Source: CAZGTQ01 sp964528575
Lineage (GTDB): Bacteria > Planctomycetota > UBA1135 > GCA-002686595
Direction of reading: 5' to 3'
NCBI GenBank assembly: GCA_964528575.1
Contig: CAZGTQ010000048.1
Coordinates: 1-51,730, forward strand
Length of the DNA: 51,730 bases
Shown here: one piece after another, positions 41,015 through 49,665 of the stretch
Numbering within the stretch: the stretch's first letter is position 1
Layout of the letters: each line of letters opens with the position of its first letter
The notes under the pieces: model-generated
What the model saw: the letters and a program-made list of their open reading frames with translations, nothing else
The model's database searches: none
Told to the model about the DNA's origin: nothing
Made by a program: the position numbers and the translations under genes

Positions 41015-42003
41015 GACCGACCCCCCCCGATGCCCGGAGGCTGGGGAGCGACCCGCGCCATCCCCCCAGCGCGGGTGCGCACGGCGGCGCGCAGCTTCGC
41101 CGAGCGCGCGCGCCGGTTGGCGCGCACCTCGGACTCCGACGGAACCACCGGCTTCTTCGTCAGCGGCTCCCAACGCTCCTCGTCCGCTCCTTCGGACAGG
41201 AAGCGCTTGACCTGGACGTCCTCGGCCGAGTGGAACGAGATCACGGCGAGGCAGCCTTCGTCGGCGAGCAGCGCGTCGGCCGCGTCGAGCAGCGCGCACA
41301 GCTCCTCGCCCTCTTCGTTCACCGCGCGGCGCAGCGCCTGGAACGTGCGCGTCGCGGGATGGATGCGCCCTTCGCGGCCGCCGACCGCGCGCCCGACGAC
41401 CTCGGCGAGGCCGAGCGTGCGCAGGAACGGCGCGCGCCGGCGCGCGTCGACGATCGCGCGCGCGACGCGGCGCGAGCGCCGCTCGCCGCCCTCGTAGTAG
41501 AAGAGGTCGGCGAGGTCCTCCTCGTCCCACGTGTTGACGACGTCCGCGGCGGTGCGGTCGCGCCGCGTGTCCATGCGCATGTCGAGCGGCCCGTCCTCGC
41601 GGAACGAGAAGCCGCGCCCGGGGCGGTCGAACTGGAGCGACGAGACGCCCAGGTCGGCGACGAGCGCGGCGGGCGCACCGATGCCCTCCTCGGCGAGGAT
41701 CTCCCCCAGCTCGGTGAAACGGCCGTGGCGCACGCGCGCGCGCTCCCCGAAGCGCGCGAGCTCGCGCTCGGCGTACGGCAGGATCTCGGCGTCCTGGTCG
41801 ATGCCCAGGAGGCGCGCGCCCTCGAACGCGTCGAGCGCGCGCGTCGCGTGGCCGGCGGCGCCGAGCGTCACGTCGACCATCCAGCCGCCCGCGGCCAGGA
41901 GCGACCCGGTACGCGCGCCGAACGCCGCCAGGACGGCGTCGGCGAGCACGGGCCGGTGCACCGGTCCTTCGCCCACCGCGACCTCCCCCCTGCGCACGAT
42001 CAT
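41011..42003 (-). CDS. rsmH: 16S rRNA m4C1402 methyltransferase
   Basis: 330 residues. Methylates N4 of C1402 in 16S rRNA. HRPVLADAVL at the N-terminus, the SAM loop VDVTLGAAGHATRAL, DLGVSSLQFDRPGRGFSF, HPATRTFQALRRAVN and ISFHSAEDVQVKRFL are all family motifs. ATG 42003 is given; GTG 41976 (VGEGPVHRPVL) is a serious alternative because GGGGGGAGG lies 5 bases before it. It overlaps the ftsL-like gene by 4 bp and follows mraZ by 18 bp. Confidence 0.93.
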   Translation of the reverse strand: MIVRRGEVAVGEGPVHRPVLADAVLAAFGARTGSLLAAGGWMVDVTLGAAGHATRALDAFEGARLLGIDQDAEILPYAERELARFGERARVRHGRFTELGEILAEEGIGAPAALVADLGVSSLQFDRPGRGFSFREDGPLDMRMDTRRDRTAADVVNTWDEEDLADLFYYEGGERRSRRVARAIVDARRRAPFLRTLGLAEVVGRAVGGREGRIHPATRTFQALRRAVNEEGEELCALLDAADALLADEGCLAVISFHSAEDVQVKRFLSEGADEERWEPLTKKPVVPSESEVRANRRARSAKLRAAVRTRAGGMARVAPQPPGIGGGRS

Positions 42004-42021
42004 CCCCCCCGAGCGGCGCCG

Positions 42022-42516
42022 CTAGCGGCCGCCGTCGCCTCCTTGGCTCGCCTGCGCCGCGGCCTCCTTGTGGCCCCGGCTCAGCATCTTCACCACCTTG
42101 GAGAACGACTTGTTGTTCTCCGCGAGATAGCGCTCCCAAGCGCGCTTGTCCCAGAGCTCCGCGCGCGACATCGTGCCCACCATCACGACCTCGTCCTCCA
42201 GACCCGCGTACGCCCGCAGCTCCGCCGGGATGAGCACGCGCCCGGAGCTGTCGAGCTGCACCTCGATCGAATTCGCGAAGAACAGGCGCTGCCCCGTGAG
42301 CAGCTCGTCGTCCTCGAAGGCCTCGGTCTGCAGCCGCGCGGCCATCGCGTTGAAGCCGGGCCGGTCGAACAGGAAAATGCAATTCCCGAACCCCTGCGCC
42401 AGCACCGCCTGGAGGTTGCCCCCGTCCTCGTCGCGGTCGAGGTGCTTCTGGAAGCGCTTCGGAACGAAGCAGCGACCCTTCGCGTCGAGCGTGTGGACCG
42501 ACGTCGAGAGGAACAC
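42022..42516 (-). CDS. mraZ: MraZ, transcriptional regulator of the division/wall cluster
   Basis: 164 residues. Dimeric-repeat SpoVT/AbrB-type DNA-binding protein that represses its own operon in E. coli. Two AbrB-like units are visible: DAKGRCFVPKRFQKHL and DSSGRVLIPAELRAY. The start is GTG 42516, with GGGAGGG (42530-42524 on the minus strand) 7 bases upstream. As the first gene of the cluster it probably controls everything down to murB. Repeats with 10-bp spacing upstream are candidate binding sites. Confidence 0.95.
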   Translation of the reverse strand: MFLSTSVHTLDAKGRCFVPKRFQKHLDRDEDGGNLQAVLAQGFGNCIFLFDRPGFNAMAARLQTEAFEDDELLTGQRLFFANSIEVQLDSSGRVLIPAELRAYAGLEDEVVMVGTMSRAELWDKRAWERYLAENNKSFSKVVKMLSRGHKEAAAQASQGGDGGR

Positions 42517-42644
42517 CCCGCTGCCCTCCCTAGCGCTCGTCCAGTCGTGTCGCTTCGCCCATGGTCGCCCTCCCCCGGGCCCTCGATCCGCCCCAGCCGT
42601 GTCGTGTCCGTTCGTGCGAGGTCGATCACGCGGTGGGATCCAGT

Positions 42645-42680
42645 GCCACTCAGTGGGAACGAGCTGATCCTACATGCCAC
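42645..42680 (-). promoter_or_regulatory. GTGGC sites around a possible mraZ -10 element
   Basis: GTGGC at 42680-42676 lies just before TAGGAT (42672-42667), and another at 42649-42645 lies just after the predicted transcription start. TGGGA also occurs on the plus strand at 42634-42638 and 42654-42658, in register with the second site. Binding here would block the promoter. Confidence 0.4.
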
Positions 42681-42921
42681 CACGAGGCACGGGAAGAGGC
42701 TGGTCGCGCCCTGTTGGCGGTCCGTCCGGAGAGCGCGCCCCGCGCGCTGCGCCCCGAGAACGCGAGCCGCTCCCGCATCCGGGGCCGCGCGCGCGCCGAG
42801 ACACAAGATGTAGTGCGTGCCTGCGGGTGCCACCGCGGCCGAAAGAACGCGTTCCAACGGCGAGAAAATCCGCGGGGAGCGGTTGGGGCGCTCTCCGCAC
42901 GCGCACCGGCGTGCTCGCCGC

Positions 42922-42936
42922 GCCACCTGGTGCCAC
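42922..42936 (-). promoter_or_regulatory. Paired GTGGC-N5-GTGGC, candidate MraZ box 1
   Basis: On the coding strand GTGGCACCAGGTGGC: two GTGGC units with start points 10 bp apart. E. coli MraZ binds TGGGN units separated by 5 bases, the same geometry. Confidence 0.45.
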
Positions 42937-42991
42937 CGAGCCGTCGCCGGCGAGCGGCCGTGCGCGCGCGCGATCGGGCGTGATCGCCGCT

Positions 42992-43006
42992 GCCACCCGG
43001 CGCCAC
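42992..43006 (-). promoter_or_regulatory. Paired GTGGC-N5-GTGGC, candidate MraZ box 2
   Basis: On the coding strand GTGGCGCCGGGTGGC: again 10-bp period, exactly 70 bp (seven periods) from box 1. Confidence 0.45.
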
Positions 43007-43026
43007 GCGGGGTGGCCGCGGGCGCT

Positions 43027-43743
43027 CTAGCGCGTGCTCGAGCGGGAGCGCCGGCCCCCGGGGGCGCGCTCTTCGCCGTCGGTGCCGTCGGTGGCGGTGC
43101 CGTCGGCTGCGTCCGCGTGGGCTCGCTCGTCGGCCTGGTTGCGCGGCTCCTCGCTCTCGTCGCCGGCGCCACCCTCGCCGGCGGCCTCTGCGTCGACCTC
43201 GTCGGCGCGCTGCGGGGACGCGGCGGCCGCGGCGACCACTTCCTCGAGGTCGGCGCCCTCGAAGATGCGCTGCAGCTCGAGCTTCAGTTGCGCCGCGCGC
43301 TCGGCGTCGAGGTCGAACACGCGCAGGACGAATTCCTCGGTGCGGCGCGGCCGGCGCACGACGAAGCCTTCGAAGTCGCTGCGGCGCACGGCGCGCACGA
43401 CCTTGAGGCGCCGCTTGCGCATCAGGATGAGCCCGAGCAGGTAGCGCAGCTCCGCGAGGCTCTCGTCGTCGCGCCCCTCGAGCGCGAGGAAGAGCCCCTC
43501 GATCGACTCGAGGTCGAGCTGCAGGCCCCGGCGCCCCTCGCGGTGGCGGGTGCGCCACCAGATCGGATCGTCGCCCGTGACATCCGCGCGCTCCGGCTTC
43601 GCCCAGCAGGTCGCGCAGAAGTCGCTGCGCCCGATCCCGTCGGTCCCCGAGCTGAGCGCCGAGAACAGCACTTGCCCGTCCTCGAACGTCGCCGCGCACC
43701 CATGGCACACGCGGTCGCGGCTCGCGATCTTCCAATCGGACAT
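43027..43743 (-). CDS. Conserved-looking protein with two CxxC pairs
   Basis: 238 residues. Cys13-x2-Cys16 (VCHGC) and Cys43-x2-Cys46 (FCATCW) could bind one zinc ion in a ribbon-like N-terminal domain. The middle (about 70-150) is helical and basic with LAELRYLLGLILMRKRRLK, and the last 60 residues are acidic, low-complexity sequence. No enzyme motif is seen. It may be a nucleic-acid-binding or adaptor protein. It lies directly upstream of the mraZ region on the same strand. ATG 43743 places the first CxxC pair close to the N-terminus. Confidence 0.7.
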   Translation of the reverse strand: MSDWKIASRDRVCHGCAATFEDGQVLFSALSSGTDGIGRSDFCATCWAKPERADVTGDDPIWWRTRHREGRRGLQLDLESIEGLFLALEGRDDESLAELRYLLGLILMRKRRLKVVRAVRRSDFEGFVVRRPRRTEEFVLRVFDLDAERAAQLKLELQRIFEGADLEEVVAAAAASPQRADEVDAEAAGEGGAGDESEEPRNQADERAHADAADGTATDGTDGEERAPGGRRSRSSTR

Positions 43744-43784
43744 GAGCGCGCGATTCTAGCCCGAGAGCCCGCGCCGTTCCGCGC

Positions 43785-45377
43785 TCAATCCGCCGGCAGC
43801 GTCGCGTTCACGACGGCCCGCTCGCCGTCGGCGATCCACACGTTCCCGACGGTCCGCTCGCGGAGCTCGAGCACGCTCCCGGCGTGGACGCGCAGCACGT
43901 ATGCGCCCGGCTCGACGTGCGCGAGCTCGAACGCGCCCTCCGCGTCCGTCGTGCCTAGCGCCCGCTCGCGGCCCCCGCCCCGCTCGTGGTGCGGCCGCAG
44001 CACGTCCTCGCCCTCGTAGAAGAACCCGAGGTTGCGCTTCGTCTCGTCGCCGGGCCGAAAGAGCGCGACCGTCGCGTCCGGCACGCCCAGGCCCGTGCTC
44101 GCGTCGATCACCGTGCCCGTGACGGAGCCGCCCTCGACGAGCGCGACGTCGAAGGCGCGCGTCTCGTTCGGCGCGAGCGCGTCGAGGTCGAGGTACGCGG
44201 TCGCGCGGCCCGGCGCGCCGACCATCAGCTCGTAGTCGCCCGCGACGAGGCCGGCGAGGACGCCGTCCGCGGGGAACGGCCGATCGGCGGTGATGAGCGC
44301 GAAGACGTGCGCGAGGTGCAGCTCCCAGCGCTCCGGCTTCGGCGTGCCAACGCGCGGGCCCAGGGACTGATCGTCGTGCGGCCGAAACGAGGTGTTCTTC
44401 ACGCGCACGTGGACGCCGAGACGTTCGAGCGGCTCGCCCGTGTACGCGTCCGTCGCGTGGACCCGCACCGCGCTGTTGCCGGCGAGACGCACGTCCAACG
44501 CGGGCGCGCCAGGGGTCAGCCCGCTCTGCTCGAACGACTCGAAGCGCGGGTCGTCGATGCGCAGCACGTACTCGCCCGCCGGAACTGCGAAGTCGATCCC
44601 TGCGCTGCGCGTCGGACTGTGCGTCGGACGGAACCGCTCGAGACCGGGGCCGGTGAGGGTGACGTGGTCGAGCGAGGGACGAGCGCTGCGGATCGGCCCG
44701 GGGACGAGCGTGACGAGGATCTCGGGATCGGCGCGCGCGACGTGGACGAGCTCGATCTCGACGACCTCGCCCGCGCGGATCTCGGCCTCGCTGTGCACGC
44801 GCTGTCCGTCCATCATCCGCACCGTGACCCGGCACGTTCCGGCGGGCAGGTCGCGGATGACGAAGGAGCCCGGCTCGTCGCCCGCATCGCCGCTCTCGAC
44901 CGTGCCCCGCCGTCCGTTGCGGAGCTCGGGCGCCGGGGCCTCGGCCGACGCGCTCCACCCGCTCAGGATCGGCTCGCCGTCCGCGTCGACGACCCGCCCG
45001 CGCAGCGTGCCGCCGGGGCGCACCGTCACGTCGCCCAGGTCGCGCGTCTCGCCGGGCGCGAGAGACGACCAGCGCCAGGCCTCCTGCGCGAACCCCGCCA
45101 GCGAGCTCGTCAGCATGAACTGGAACGCCGGCGGCGGGTCGCACGTCAGCTCGAACCGGCCGTCGGCGTCCGTCACTGCGACCGGGTCGCTCCAGCTCTC
45201 CGGCACGCCGTGCCGCGCGACGCGCTCGGGGCTCGAGCGCCAACCGCGGAGCCGCACCGACAGCTCCGCCACGGGGCGCTTGTCGGCGTGGACGAAGCGG
45301 CCGCGCACGACCGCGGGATCGGGCGGCGGCTCTTGGAGCGCGGCGGCGGCGACGAGGAGCAGGAGCGAGCACGGCAT
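43785..45377 (-). CDS. Secreted protein with carboxypeptidase-regulatory-like domains
   Basis: 530 residues. A signal peptide (about 1-14, LLLLVAAAALQ) is followed by a series of beta-sandwich modules with the patterns VRGRFVHADKRPV, LRGRVVDADGEPI, VTDADGRFEL and TTDAEGAFELAHVEPGAYVLRV, typical of carboxypeptidase regulatory-like/CNA-B domains. Such domains give extended, stable surface proteins; no catalytic domain is present. The start at 45377 is fixed by a perfect AAGGAGGT site. Planctomycetes often encode many such proteins. Confidence 0.85.
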   Translation of the reverse strand: MPCSLLLLVAAAALQEPPPDPAVVRGRFVHADKRPVAELSVRLRGWRSSPERVARHGVPESWSDPVAVTDADGRFELTCDPPPAFQFMLTSSLAGFAQEAWRWSSLAPGETRDLGDVTVRPGGTLRGRVVDADGEPILSGWSASAEAPAPELRNGRRGTVESGDAGDEPGSFVIRDLPAGTCRVTVRMMDGQRVHSEAEIRAGEVVEIELVHVARADPEILVTLVPGPIRSARPSLDHVTLTGPGLERFRPTHSPTRSAGIDFAVPAGEYVLRIDDPRFESFEQSGLTPGAPALDVRLAGNSAVRVHATDAYTGEPLERLGVHVRVKNTSFRPHDDQSLGPRVGTPKPERWELHLAHVFALITADRPFPADGVLAGLVAGDYELMVGAPGRATAYLDLDALAPNETRAFDVALVEGGSVTGTVIDASTGLGVPDATVALFRPGDETKRNLGFFYEGEDVLRPHHERGGGRERALGTTDAEGAFELAHVEPGAYVLRVHAGSVLELRERTVGNVWIADGERAVVNATLPAD

Positions 45378-45383
45378 CGGGCG

Positions 45384-45391
45384 ACCTCCTT
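45384..45391 (-). promoter_or_regulatory. Perfect Shine-Dalgarno that sets the start at 45377
   Basis: AAGGAGGT on the minus strand, 6 bases before ATG 45377. It excludes the longer in-frame start at 45437. Full-length sites are rare in this window. Confidence 0.85.
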
Positions 45392-45447
45392 GGGCATGCG
45401 CGTGACCCAGGCTCGCCCGAAGCGCGCTCCCCCGCAAGGCTCGGGCG

Positions 45448-46857
45448 TCAGGCGCCGAGGTCGGCGTACAGCGCGAGGAGCTCCGTCGCGTCCGTCTCGA
45501 TCGGCTTGACGGGCGAGCCCTCGCGGTAGAGGCGCTCGAGGCGCGCGGGGTCGGCGAGGATCGTCGCGAGCAGCTCCGCGAGCGCCGCCGCGTCGCCGGT
45601 CGGGAAGCGCCAGCCGTGACGGTCCTCCTCGACGAGCTCGGCCATGCCGCCGAGGTCGGAGACGACGAGCGGCGTGCGCGTCGCGAGCGCCTCGAGGATG
45701 ACGAGCGGCGAGTTCTCGTACCACACGCTCGGCATCACGAGCAGGTCGACGTGCGCGAGCGTCGCGGGCACGCGCTCCGCCGGCACGCCGCCCGCGAGCG
45801 TCGCGCCCGCCGCGCGCGCGAGCTCGTCGAGACGCGCGACGTACGCCGGGTTGTGCGCGCGCGGGCCGTACACGGTGAGCGCCGCGTTCGCGCGCTGCGC
45901 CGGGGCGATGCGGGACCACGCCTCGAGCAACACGTGCACGCCCTTGTGCGGTGCGAGCGTGCCGAGGTACGCGACGCGCAGGCGCTCGCTCTGCGTGCGC
46001 TCGAAGCCGGCGAACGGCGCGACGTCGATGCCCGCGCGGCTCTGCACGATGTGCTCTGGCGCGAGGCCCCATTCGAGGTAGCGCTCGTACAGGAAGCGGC
46101 TCGGCGCGACGAAGCGGTCGACCGCGGCGACGAGGCGCGCGCGCAGCTCGGCGTCGCGCTCGCGCGCCGCGGCGGCGAAGCGCGGCGCGTCCGGATGCGG
46201 CGCGGTCGCGCTCCCGCTCGCGCTCGCGCTCGCGGGCGGTTCGTCCTTGCGGCGGGCCTCCGCGAACGCGGCGGCCTTGCGCGCGAGCGGCGCGAGGTCG
46301 AGCCCCGTCGCTCCGCGCAGCGTCGCGAGCGCGCCGGAGACGCGGCGCTCGAGCGGCGTCTGGCGGAACTTGAAGCGCGCGAGGCAGTCGCCGCAGCGCT
46401 CGAACTCGATCACGTGGCAGATCGAGCCGTTCGCGTGGATGCGCTGGCCGAAGCGCGCGCACTGCGGCCAGTAGTCGTGCAGCGTGTAGACGACTGGGAT
46501 CTCGCGCCGTTGCGCTTCCTCGACGCACCCGACGCCGAGGTAGAGCAGGTGCATGAAGTGCACGACGTCGGGGCGCAGCTCGTCGAGCACCTGCCCGAAG
46601 CGCGCGGCGGCCGCGGGATCGTCCCACGTCTCGCGGAAATCGTCGTAGAAGAGGTTGTGCGTGAGCTCGTGCACCGGCAGGCCGGCGTACGTGCGGCGCG
46701 CGAGCGACAGGTGCGGCCGGCTCACGTCCTTCTCGGTCGTGAACACGTGCACGTCGTGGCCGCGGCGGCGCAGCTCGACTCCGAGCTGGCACGTGTAGAT
46801 CTCCGTGCCGGACGGATGGTTCGGCAGGAAGTCGTGGTTGACGAGGAGGATGCGCAT
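45448..46857 (-). CDS. GT4-family glycosyltransferase
   Basis: 469 residues, GT-B fold. The N-terminal domain begins MRILLVNHDFLPNHPSGTE; DVVHFMHLLYLG and YTLHDYWPQCARFG are typical of GT4 enzymes with a Cys-containing insert (CGDCLARF). The C-terminal domain has YLGTLAPHKGVHVLLEAW, MPSVWYENSPLVILEA and VVSDLGGMAELV, which bind the nucleotide sugar. An Ala/Ser linker near residue 215 is encoded by a hexanucleotide repeat. ATG 46857 is preferred over GTG 46881. It is the last gene of the sugar operon, 25 bp after the GT2 gene. Confidence 0.88.
   Translation of the reverse strand: MRILLVNHDFLPNHPSGTEIYTCQLGVELRRRGHDVHVFTTEKDVSRPHLSLARRTYAGLPVHELTHNLFYDDFRETWDDPAAAARFGQVLDELRPDVVHFMHLLYLGVGCVEEAQRREIPVVYTLHDYWPQCARFGQRIHANGSICHVIEFERCGDCLARFKFRQTPLERRVSGALATLRGATGLDLAPLARKAAAFAEARRKDEPPASASASGSATAPHPDAPRFAAAARERDAELRARLVAAVDRFVAPSRFLYERYLEWGLAPEHIVQSRAGIDVAPFAGFERTQSERLRVAYLGTLAPHKGVHVLLEAWSRIAPAQRANAALTVYGPRAHNPAYVARLDELARAAGATLAGGVPAERVPATLAHVDLLVMPSVWYENSPLVILEALATRTPLVVSDLGGMAELVEEDRHGWRFPTGDAAALAELLATILADPARLERLYREGSPVKPIETDATELLALYADLGA
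46209..46232. repeat. Hexanucleotide repeat in a glycosyltransferase linker
   Basis: CGCTCG is repeated three times at 46215-46232, preceded by a degenerate copy. It encodes an Ser-Ala run and stays in frame when units are gained or lost, so it varies linker length, not expression. Confidence 0.8.
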
Positions 46858-46882
46858 CGGCTGGCGGCGTCGACGCGTCACT

Positions 46883-47956
46883 CTACGAGACCAGGCGTCC
46901 GACCAGCGCCCACCAGCCGGAGAGGAGCGCGCCCACGCCGCGCGCGAGCCGGCGCGACACGGGTTTCGCGACGAGCTGCGGCGAGAGCGTGAGCGGGCCG
47001 CCGACGAGCAGGTCGCGGTCGCGCACCACGCGGGTGCGCTGGACCACGGCGCGCTTGCGCAGCGTCGCGCCGAGCGTGCGCAGGAACGCGAGCTTGCCCG
47101 CGAGCGTCGCGCCCAGGTGCCCCTTCCAGGTCGCGAAGACGAGCCACACGAGCTCGTACAGCGCGATCCCGGGCAACGACAGGACGAGCGTGCGCACCCC
47201 GTGGCTCTTCGCCATCAGGATCCAGCGGTTGCGCGCGTGAAAGTACGCGCGCCGGCGCGGATACACCGCTCCGCGGAAGCTCATCCCGGGCGTGCCGCCG
47301 CGGTGCAGGACGAGCGCGTCCTCGACCGAGACGAAGCGGTGTCCCGCGACGCGCATGCGCAGCGCGAGGTCGTAGTCCTCGGCGAGGTAGAACAGGTCCT
47401 CGTCGTAGCCGCCGCACGCGAGCACCGCGTCGCGGTCGATCAGCATCGTGATCCCGATGAGGCCGTCGACGTCCTCGATCGGCGCGCCCGTCGCCTCGGC
47501 CAGCGGGACGCAGAAGTTGCGCAGCGCATAGAGCCCGACGTAGTGGAAGCGCGCGCCGTCGTAGTGCACGCGCGCCGGCTCGTCGTGGAACACGCTGCGC
47601 GGCTGGCTCGCGACGACCTCGGGGCGCGCCTCGAGCGCGGCGCGCAGCTTCGCGACGACGTCGGCCTCGAGCACCGCGTCGTTGTCGACCGCGAGCACCC
47701 AGCGATTGCGCGCCGCGCGCATGCCGTCGTTACGCGCCGCGCACGGGCCGCCGTTCACGTCGCGGCGCACCACGCGCACGCTCGGGAACTCGCGCTCGAC
47801 GAGCGCGACGCTGGCGTCGCTCGACGCGTCGTCGACGACGAGGATCTCGTCGAGCGGCTCGCTCTGCGCGGCGAGCGACGCGAGGCAGGCCGGGAGGTAG
47901 CGCTCGCCCTGGTAATTGCAGACGACCGCCGAGATCGCGCCGATGCGCGCGCTCAT
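46883..47956 (-). CDS. GT2-family glycosyltransferase
   Basis: 357 residues, GT-A fold. SAVVCNYQGERYLPACLASL, VVDDASSDASVAL, the metal-binding AVDNDAVL, and FYLAEDYDLALRMRVAG are rhamnosyl/galactosyltransferase-like features. A hydrophobic segment near residue 275 (LPGIALYELVWLVFATW) probably anchors the enzyme. ATG 47956 overlaps the fusion gene stop by 4 bp. It probably adds one sugar of a surface glycan; the donor is unknown. Confidence 0.88.
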   Translation of the reverse strand: MSARIGAISAVVCNYQGERYLPACLASLAAQSEPLDEILVVDDASSDASVALVEREFPSVRVVRRDVNGGPCAARNDGMRAARNRWVLAVDNDAVLEADVVAKLRAALEARPEVVASQPRSVFHDEPARVHYDGARFHYVGLYALRNFCVPLAEATGAPIEDVDGLIGITMLIDRDAVLACGGYDEDLFYLAEDYDLALRMRVAGHRFVSVEDALVLHRGGTPGMSFRGAVYPRRRAYFHARNRWILMAKSHGVRTLVLSLPGIALYELVWLVFATWKGHLGATLAGKLAFLRTLGATLRKRAVVQRTRVVRDRDLLVGGPLTLSPQLVAKPVSRRLARGVGALLSGWWALVGRLVS

Positions 47957-49665
47957 CGGAGCGGCAGCTCGAAGTCGTCGGCGCGCACGGGCCGGCGGTT
48001 GCGCAGGCAGTACGGCAGGTTCCAGAGCACGCTCGCGACCGCCTTGACGAGGATCCACGTCGCGCCCGGCGTCTGGCGCAGCGAGCGACCGATGCCGATC
48101 GTGCCGACCGCGTCCGTCACGCTCCCCTCCTCCTCGACGCCCTTCCGGCGCAGGAGCACGCGCGTGAGCACGAGCCACGGCATGCGCGCGAGATCGCCGA
48201 GCGGCGCGTACTTGATCATCGACAGCCAGGCGTTGCGCGCGTGGTAGTAGAGGCTGCGCTTGCCCATCTGGATGCCGAACGGCGTCTTGTGGTACGTGAT
48301 CGCCTCGGGGTACTGGAGCACGCGGTAGCCGCGCTCGAGCAGGCGGCACGTCAGGTCGCGCTCGTTGCCGTAGATGAACAGCCGCTCGTCGTAGAAGCCC
48401 GCCTCGCGCAGAGCGGCGGTGCGCGCGAGGCTGCCGCAGCCGCGGAACGTGCTCATGTAGCGCTCGCGGTTGACCTCGGGCGACTTGGAGTAGCTCTCCG
48501 GCATCCCCGGCTCGACGACCTGGCTCGAGACGATCGCCGTCGTCGCAGGCTCGCGCAACAGGCGCAGCGTCATCTTCTCGAGCCACTCCGGCGGCAGCTC
48601 GATGTCGTCGTCGAGGATCGCGAGGAGCGGCGTCGTCGCGCTCGCGAAGCCGATGTTGAACGTCTCGCACGCGCCGTAGCGCGAGTGCGGCATCACGATC
48701 AGCCGGACGTCGGGATACTCGCGCGCGAGCGCCTCGGCCGTGCCGTCGGTGCTCGCGTTGTCGACGACGACGATCGACGCGAACGGCAGCGTCTGCGCGC
48801 GCAGGCTGTCGAGGTTCGCGCGCACGACGTCGAGCTTGTTCCACGTGCTGACGACCGCCGTCGCGCGCGGCACGTCGCCGAGGCGCGCGGGGACCGGCGG
48901 TGCGGCGAAGAGCGCGCGCGGCGGGATGGCGTCGAGGCCGTGGCCGTCGCCGAACAGCGCCTGGAGCACGCCCGCGACGCGGCTCTCGTACGCGGCGAGC
49001 GCGCCGCTCGACAGGTCGGCGAAACCCTCGACGAAGCGCACGCCGGCGTCCTCGACGTTGACGGTGCGCGCGCGGTCGACGGCCTCGGCCTTGCCGACGA
49101 GGTCGTGGTACGCGAGCTGGCTCGCGAAGCACTCGATCGCCGCGCGCTTGCGCTCCCACTGCGCGGTCGTGTCGAACAGCGACGACGCGCTCACCTGCGC
49201 GTTGACGCCGTACAGGAGCACGCGCCGCTCGGGCCCGCGGGCGAGCGCGTCGACGAGCGCGCGGCTCGTCGCGCGGTGGTCGGGGTGCATCTCCTGCGGC
49301 GAGGGCCCGTAGACGAGCTCGGGCGCGAAGTCCTCGAGCTCGGCCGCGAGGCGCGCGGCGAGGTCGGCCTGGTCCGAGAGGCCGCCGTCGGGCAGCCCGA
49401 GGAAGCGGTGGTCGGCGACGCCGAGCCGCGTTCCGGCCGCGCGCGACTCGGCGCGGCGCGTCTCGACGATGTCGGCCGCGTGGTGGCCGGGGTCGCCCGC
49501 GGCGCCGTCGGTGAGCACGACGACGCGCACCTCGTCGCCGCGCGCCGCGTGGAACGCGAGCATGCCGCCGCAGCCGAAGACCTCGTCGTCGGCGTGCGGC
49601 GCGAAGCACAGCACGCGGCGCGGCAGAGCGTCGGGGTCGCGGAGCGGCGGGTAGAGGGGTTTCAC
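47953..49665 (-). CDS. Fusion of PIG-L-type deacetylase and GT2 glycosyltransferase
   Basis: 570 residues. Residues about 15-215 are a PIG-L/LmbE domain: PHADDE (23-28, usual AHPDDE) and HPDH (127-130) supply zinc ligands for removing an acetyl group from a sugar. Residues about 268-570 are a GT2 domain: VVSTWNKLDVVRANL, VVVDNASTDGT, ILDDDIELP and YGNERDLTCRLLERG. Both halves look intact. One chain could deacetylate and then glycosylate the same glycan. GTG 49665 overlaps the previous gene by 4 bp. Confidence 0.88.
   Translation of the reverse strand: MKPLYPPLRDPDALPRRVLCFAPHADDEVFGCGGMLAFHAARGDEVRVVVLTDGAAGDPGHHAADIVETRRAESRAAGTRLGVADHRFLGLPDGGLSDQADLAARLAAELEDFAPELVYGPSPQEMHPDHRATSRALVDALARGPERRVLLYGVNAQVSASSLFDTTAQWERKRAAIECFASQLAYHDLVGKAEAVDRARTVNVEDAGVRFVEGFADLSSGALAAYESRVAGVLQALFGDGHGLDAIPPRALFAAPPVPARLGDVPRATAVVSTWNKLDVVRANLDSLRAQTLPFASIVVVDNASTDGTAEALAREYPDVRLIVMPHSRYGACETFNIGFASATTPLLAILDDDIELPPEWLEKMTLRLLREPATTAIVSSQVVEPGMPESYSKSPEVNRERYMSTFRGCGSLARTAALREAGFYDERLFIYGNERDLTCRLLERGYRVLQYPEAITYHKTPFGIQMGKRSLYYHARNAWLSMIKYAPLGDLARMPWLVLTRVLLRRKGVEEEGSVTDAVGTIGIGRSLRQTPGATWILVKAVASVLWNLPYCLRNRRPVRADDFELPLR

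Larger units (their letters stand above)
42517..43026 (-). promoter_or_regulatory. 510-bp upstream region of mraZ
   Basis: No convincing gene lies here. On the coding strand GTGGC pentamers occur at 42649-42645, 42680-42676, 42833-42829, 42926-42922, 42936-42932, 42996-42992 and 43006-43002. TAGGAT at 42672-42667 (minus strand) is a possible -10 element, giving a leader of about 145 bases. The length of the gap, unusual for this dense window, also points to regulation. Confidence 0.6.

Noticed and set aside
42901..43020. CRISPR-like repeats upstream of mraZ
   Set aside because: Units are 5 bp with 5-bp spacing, far too short for CRISPR repeats, and no cas gene is present.
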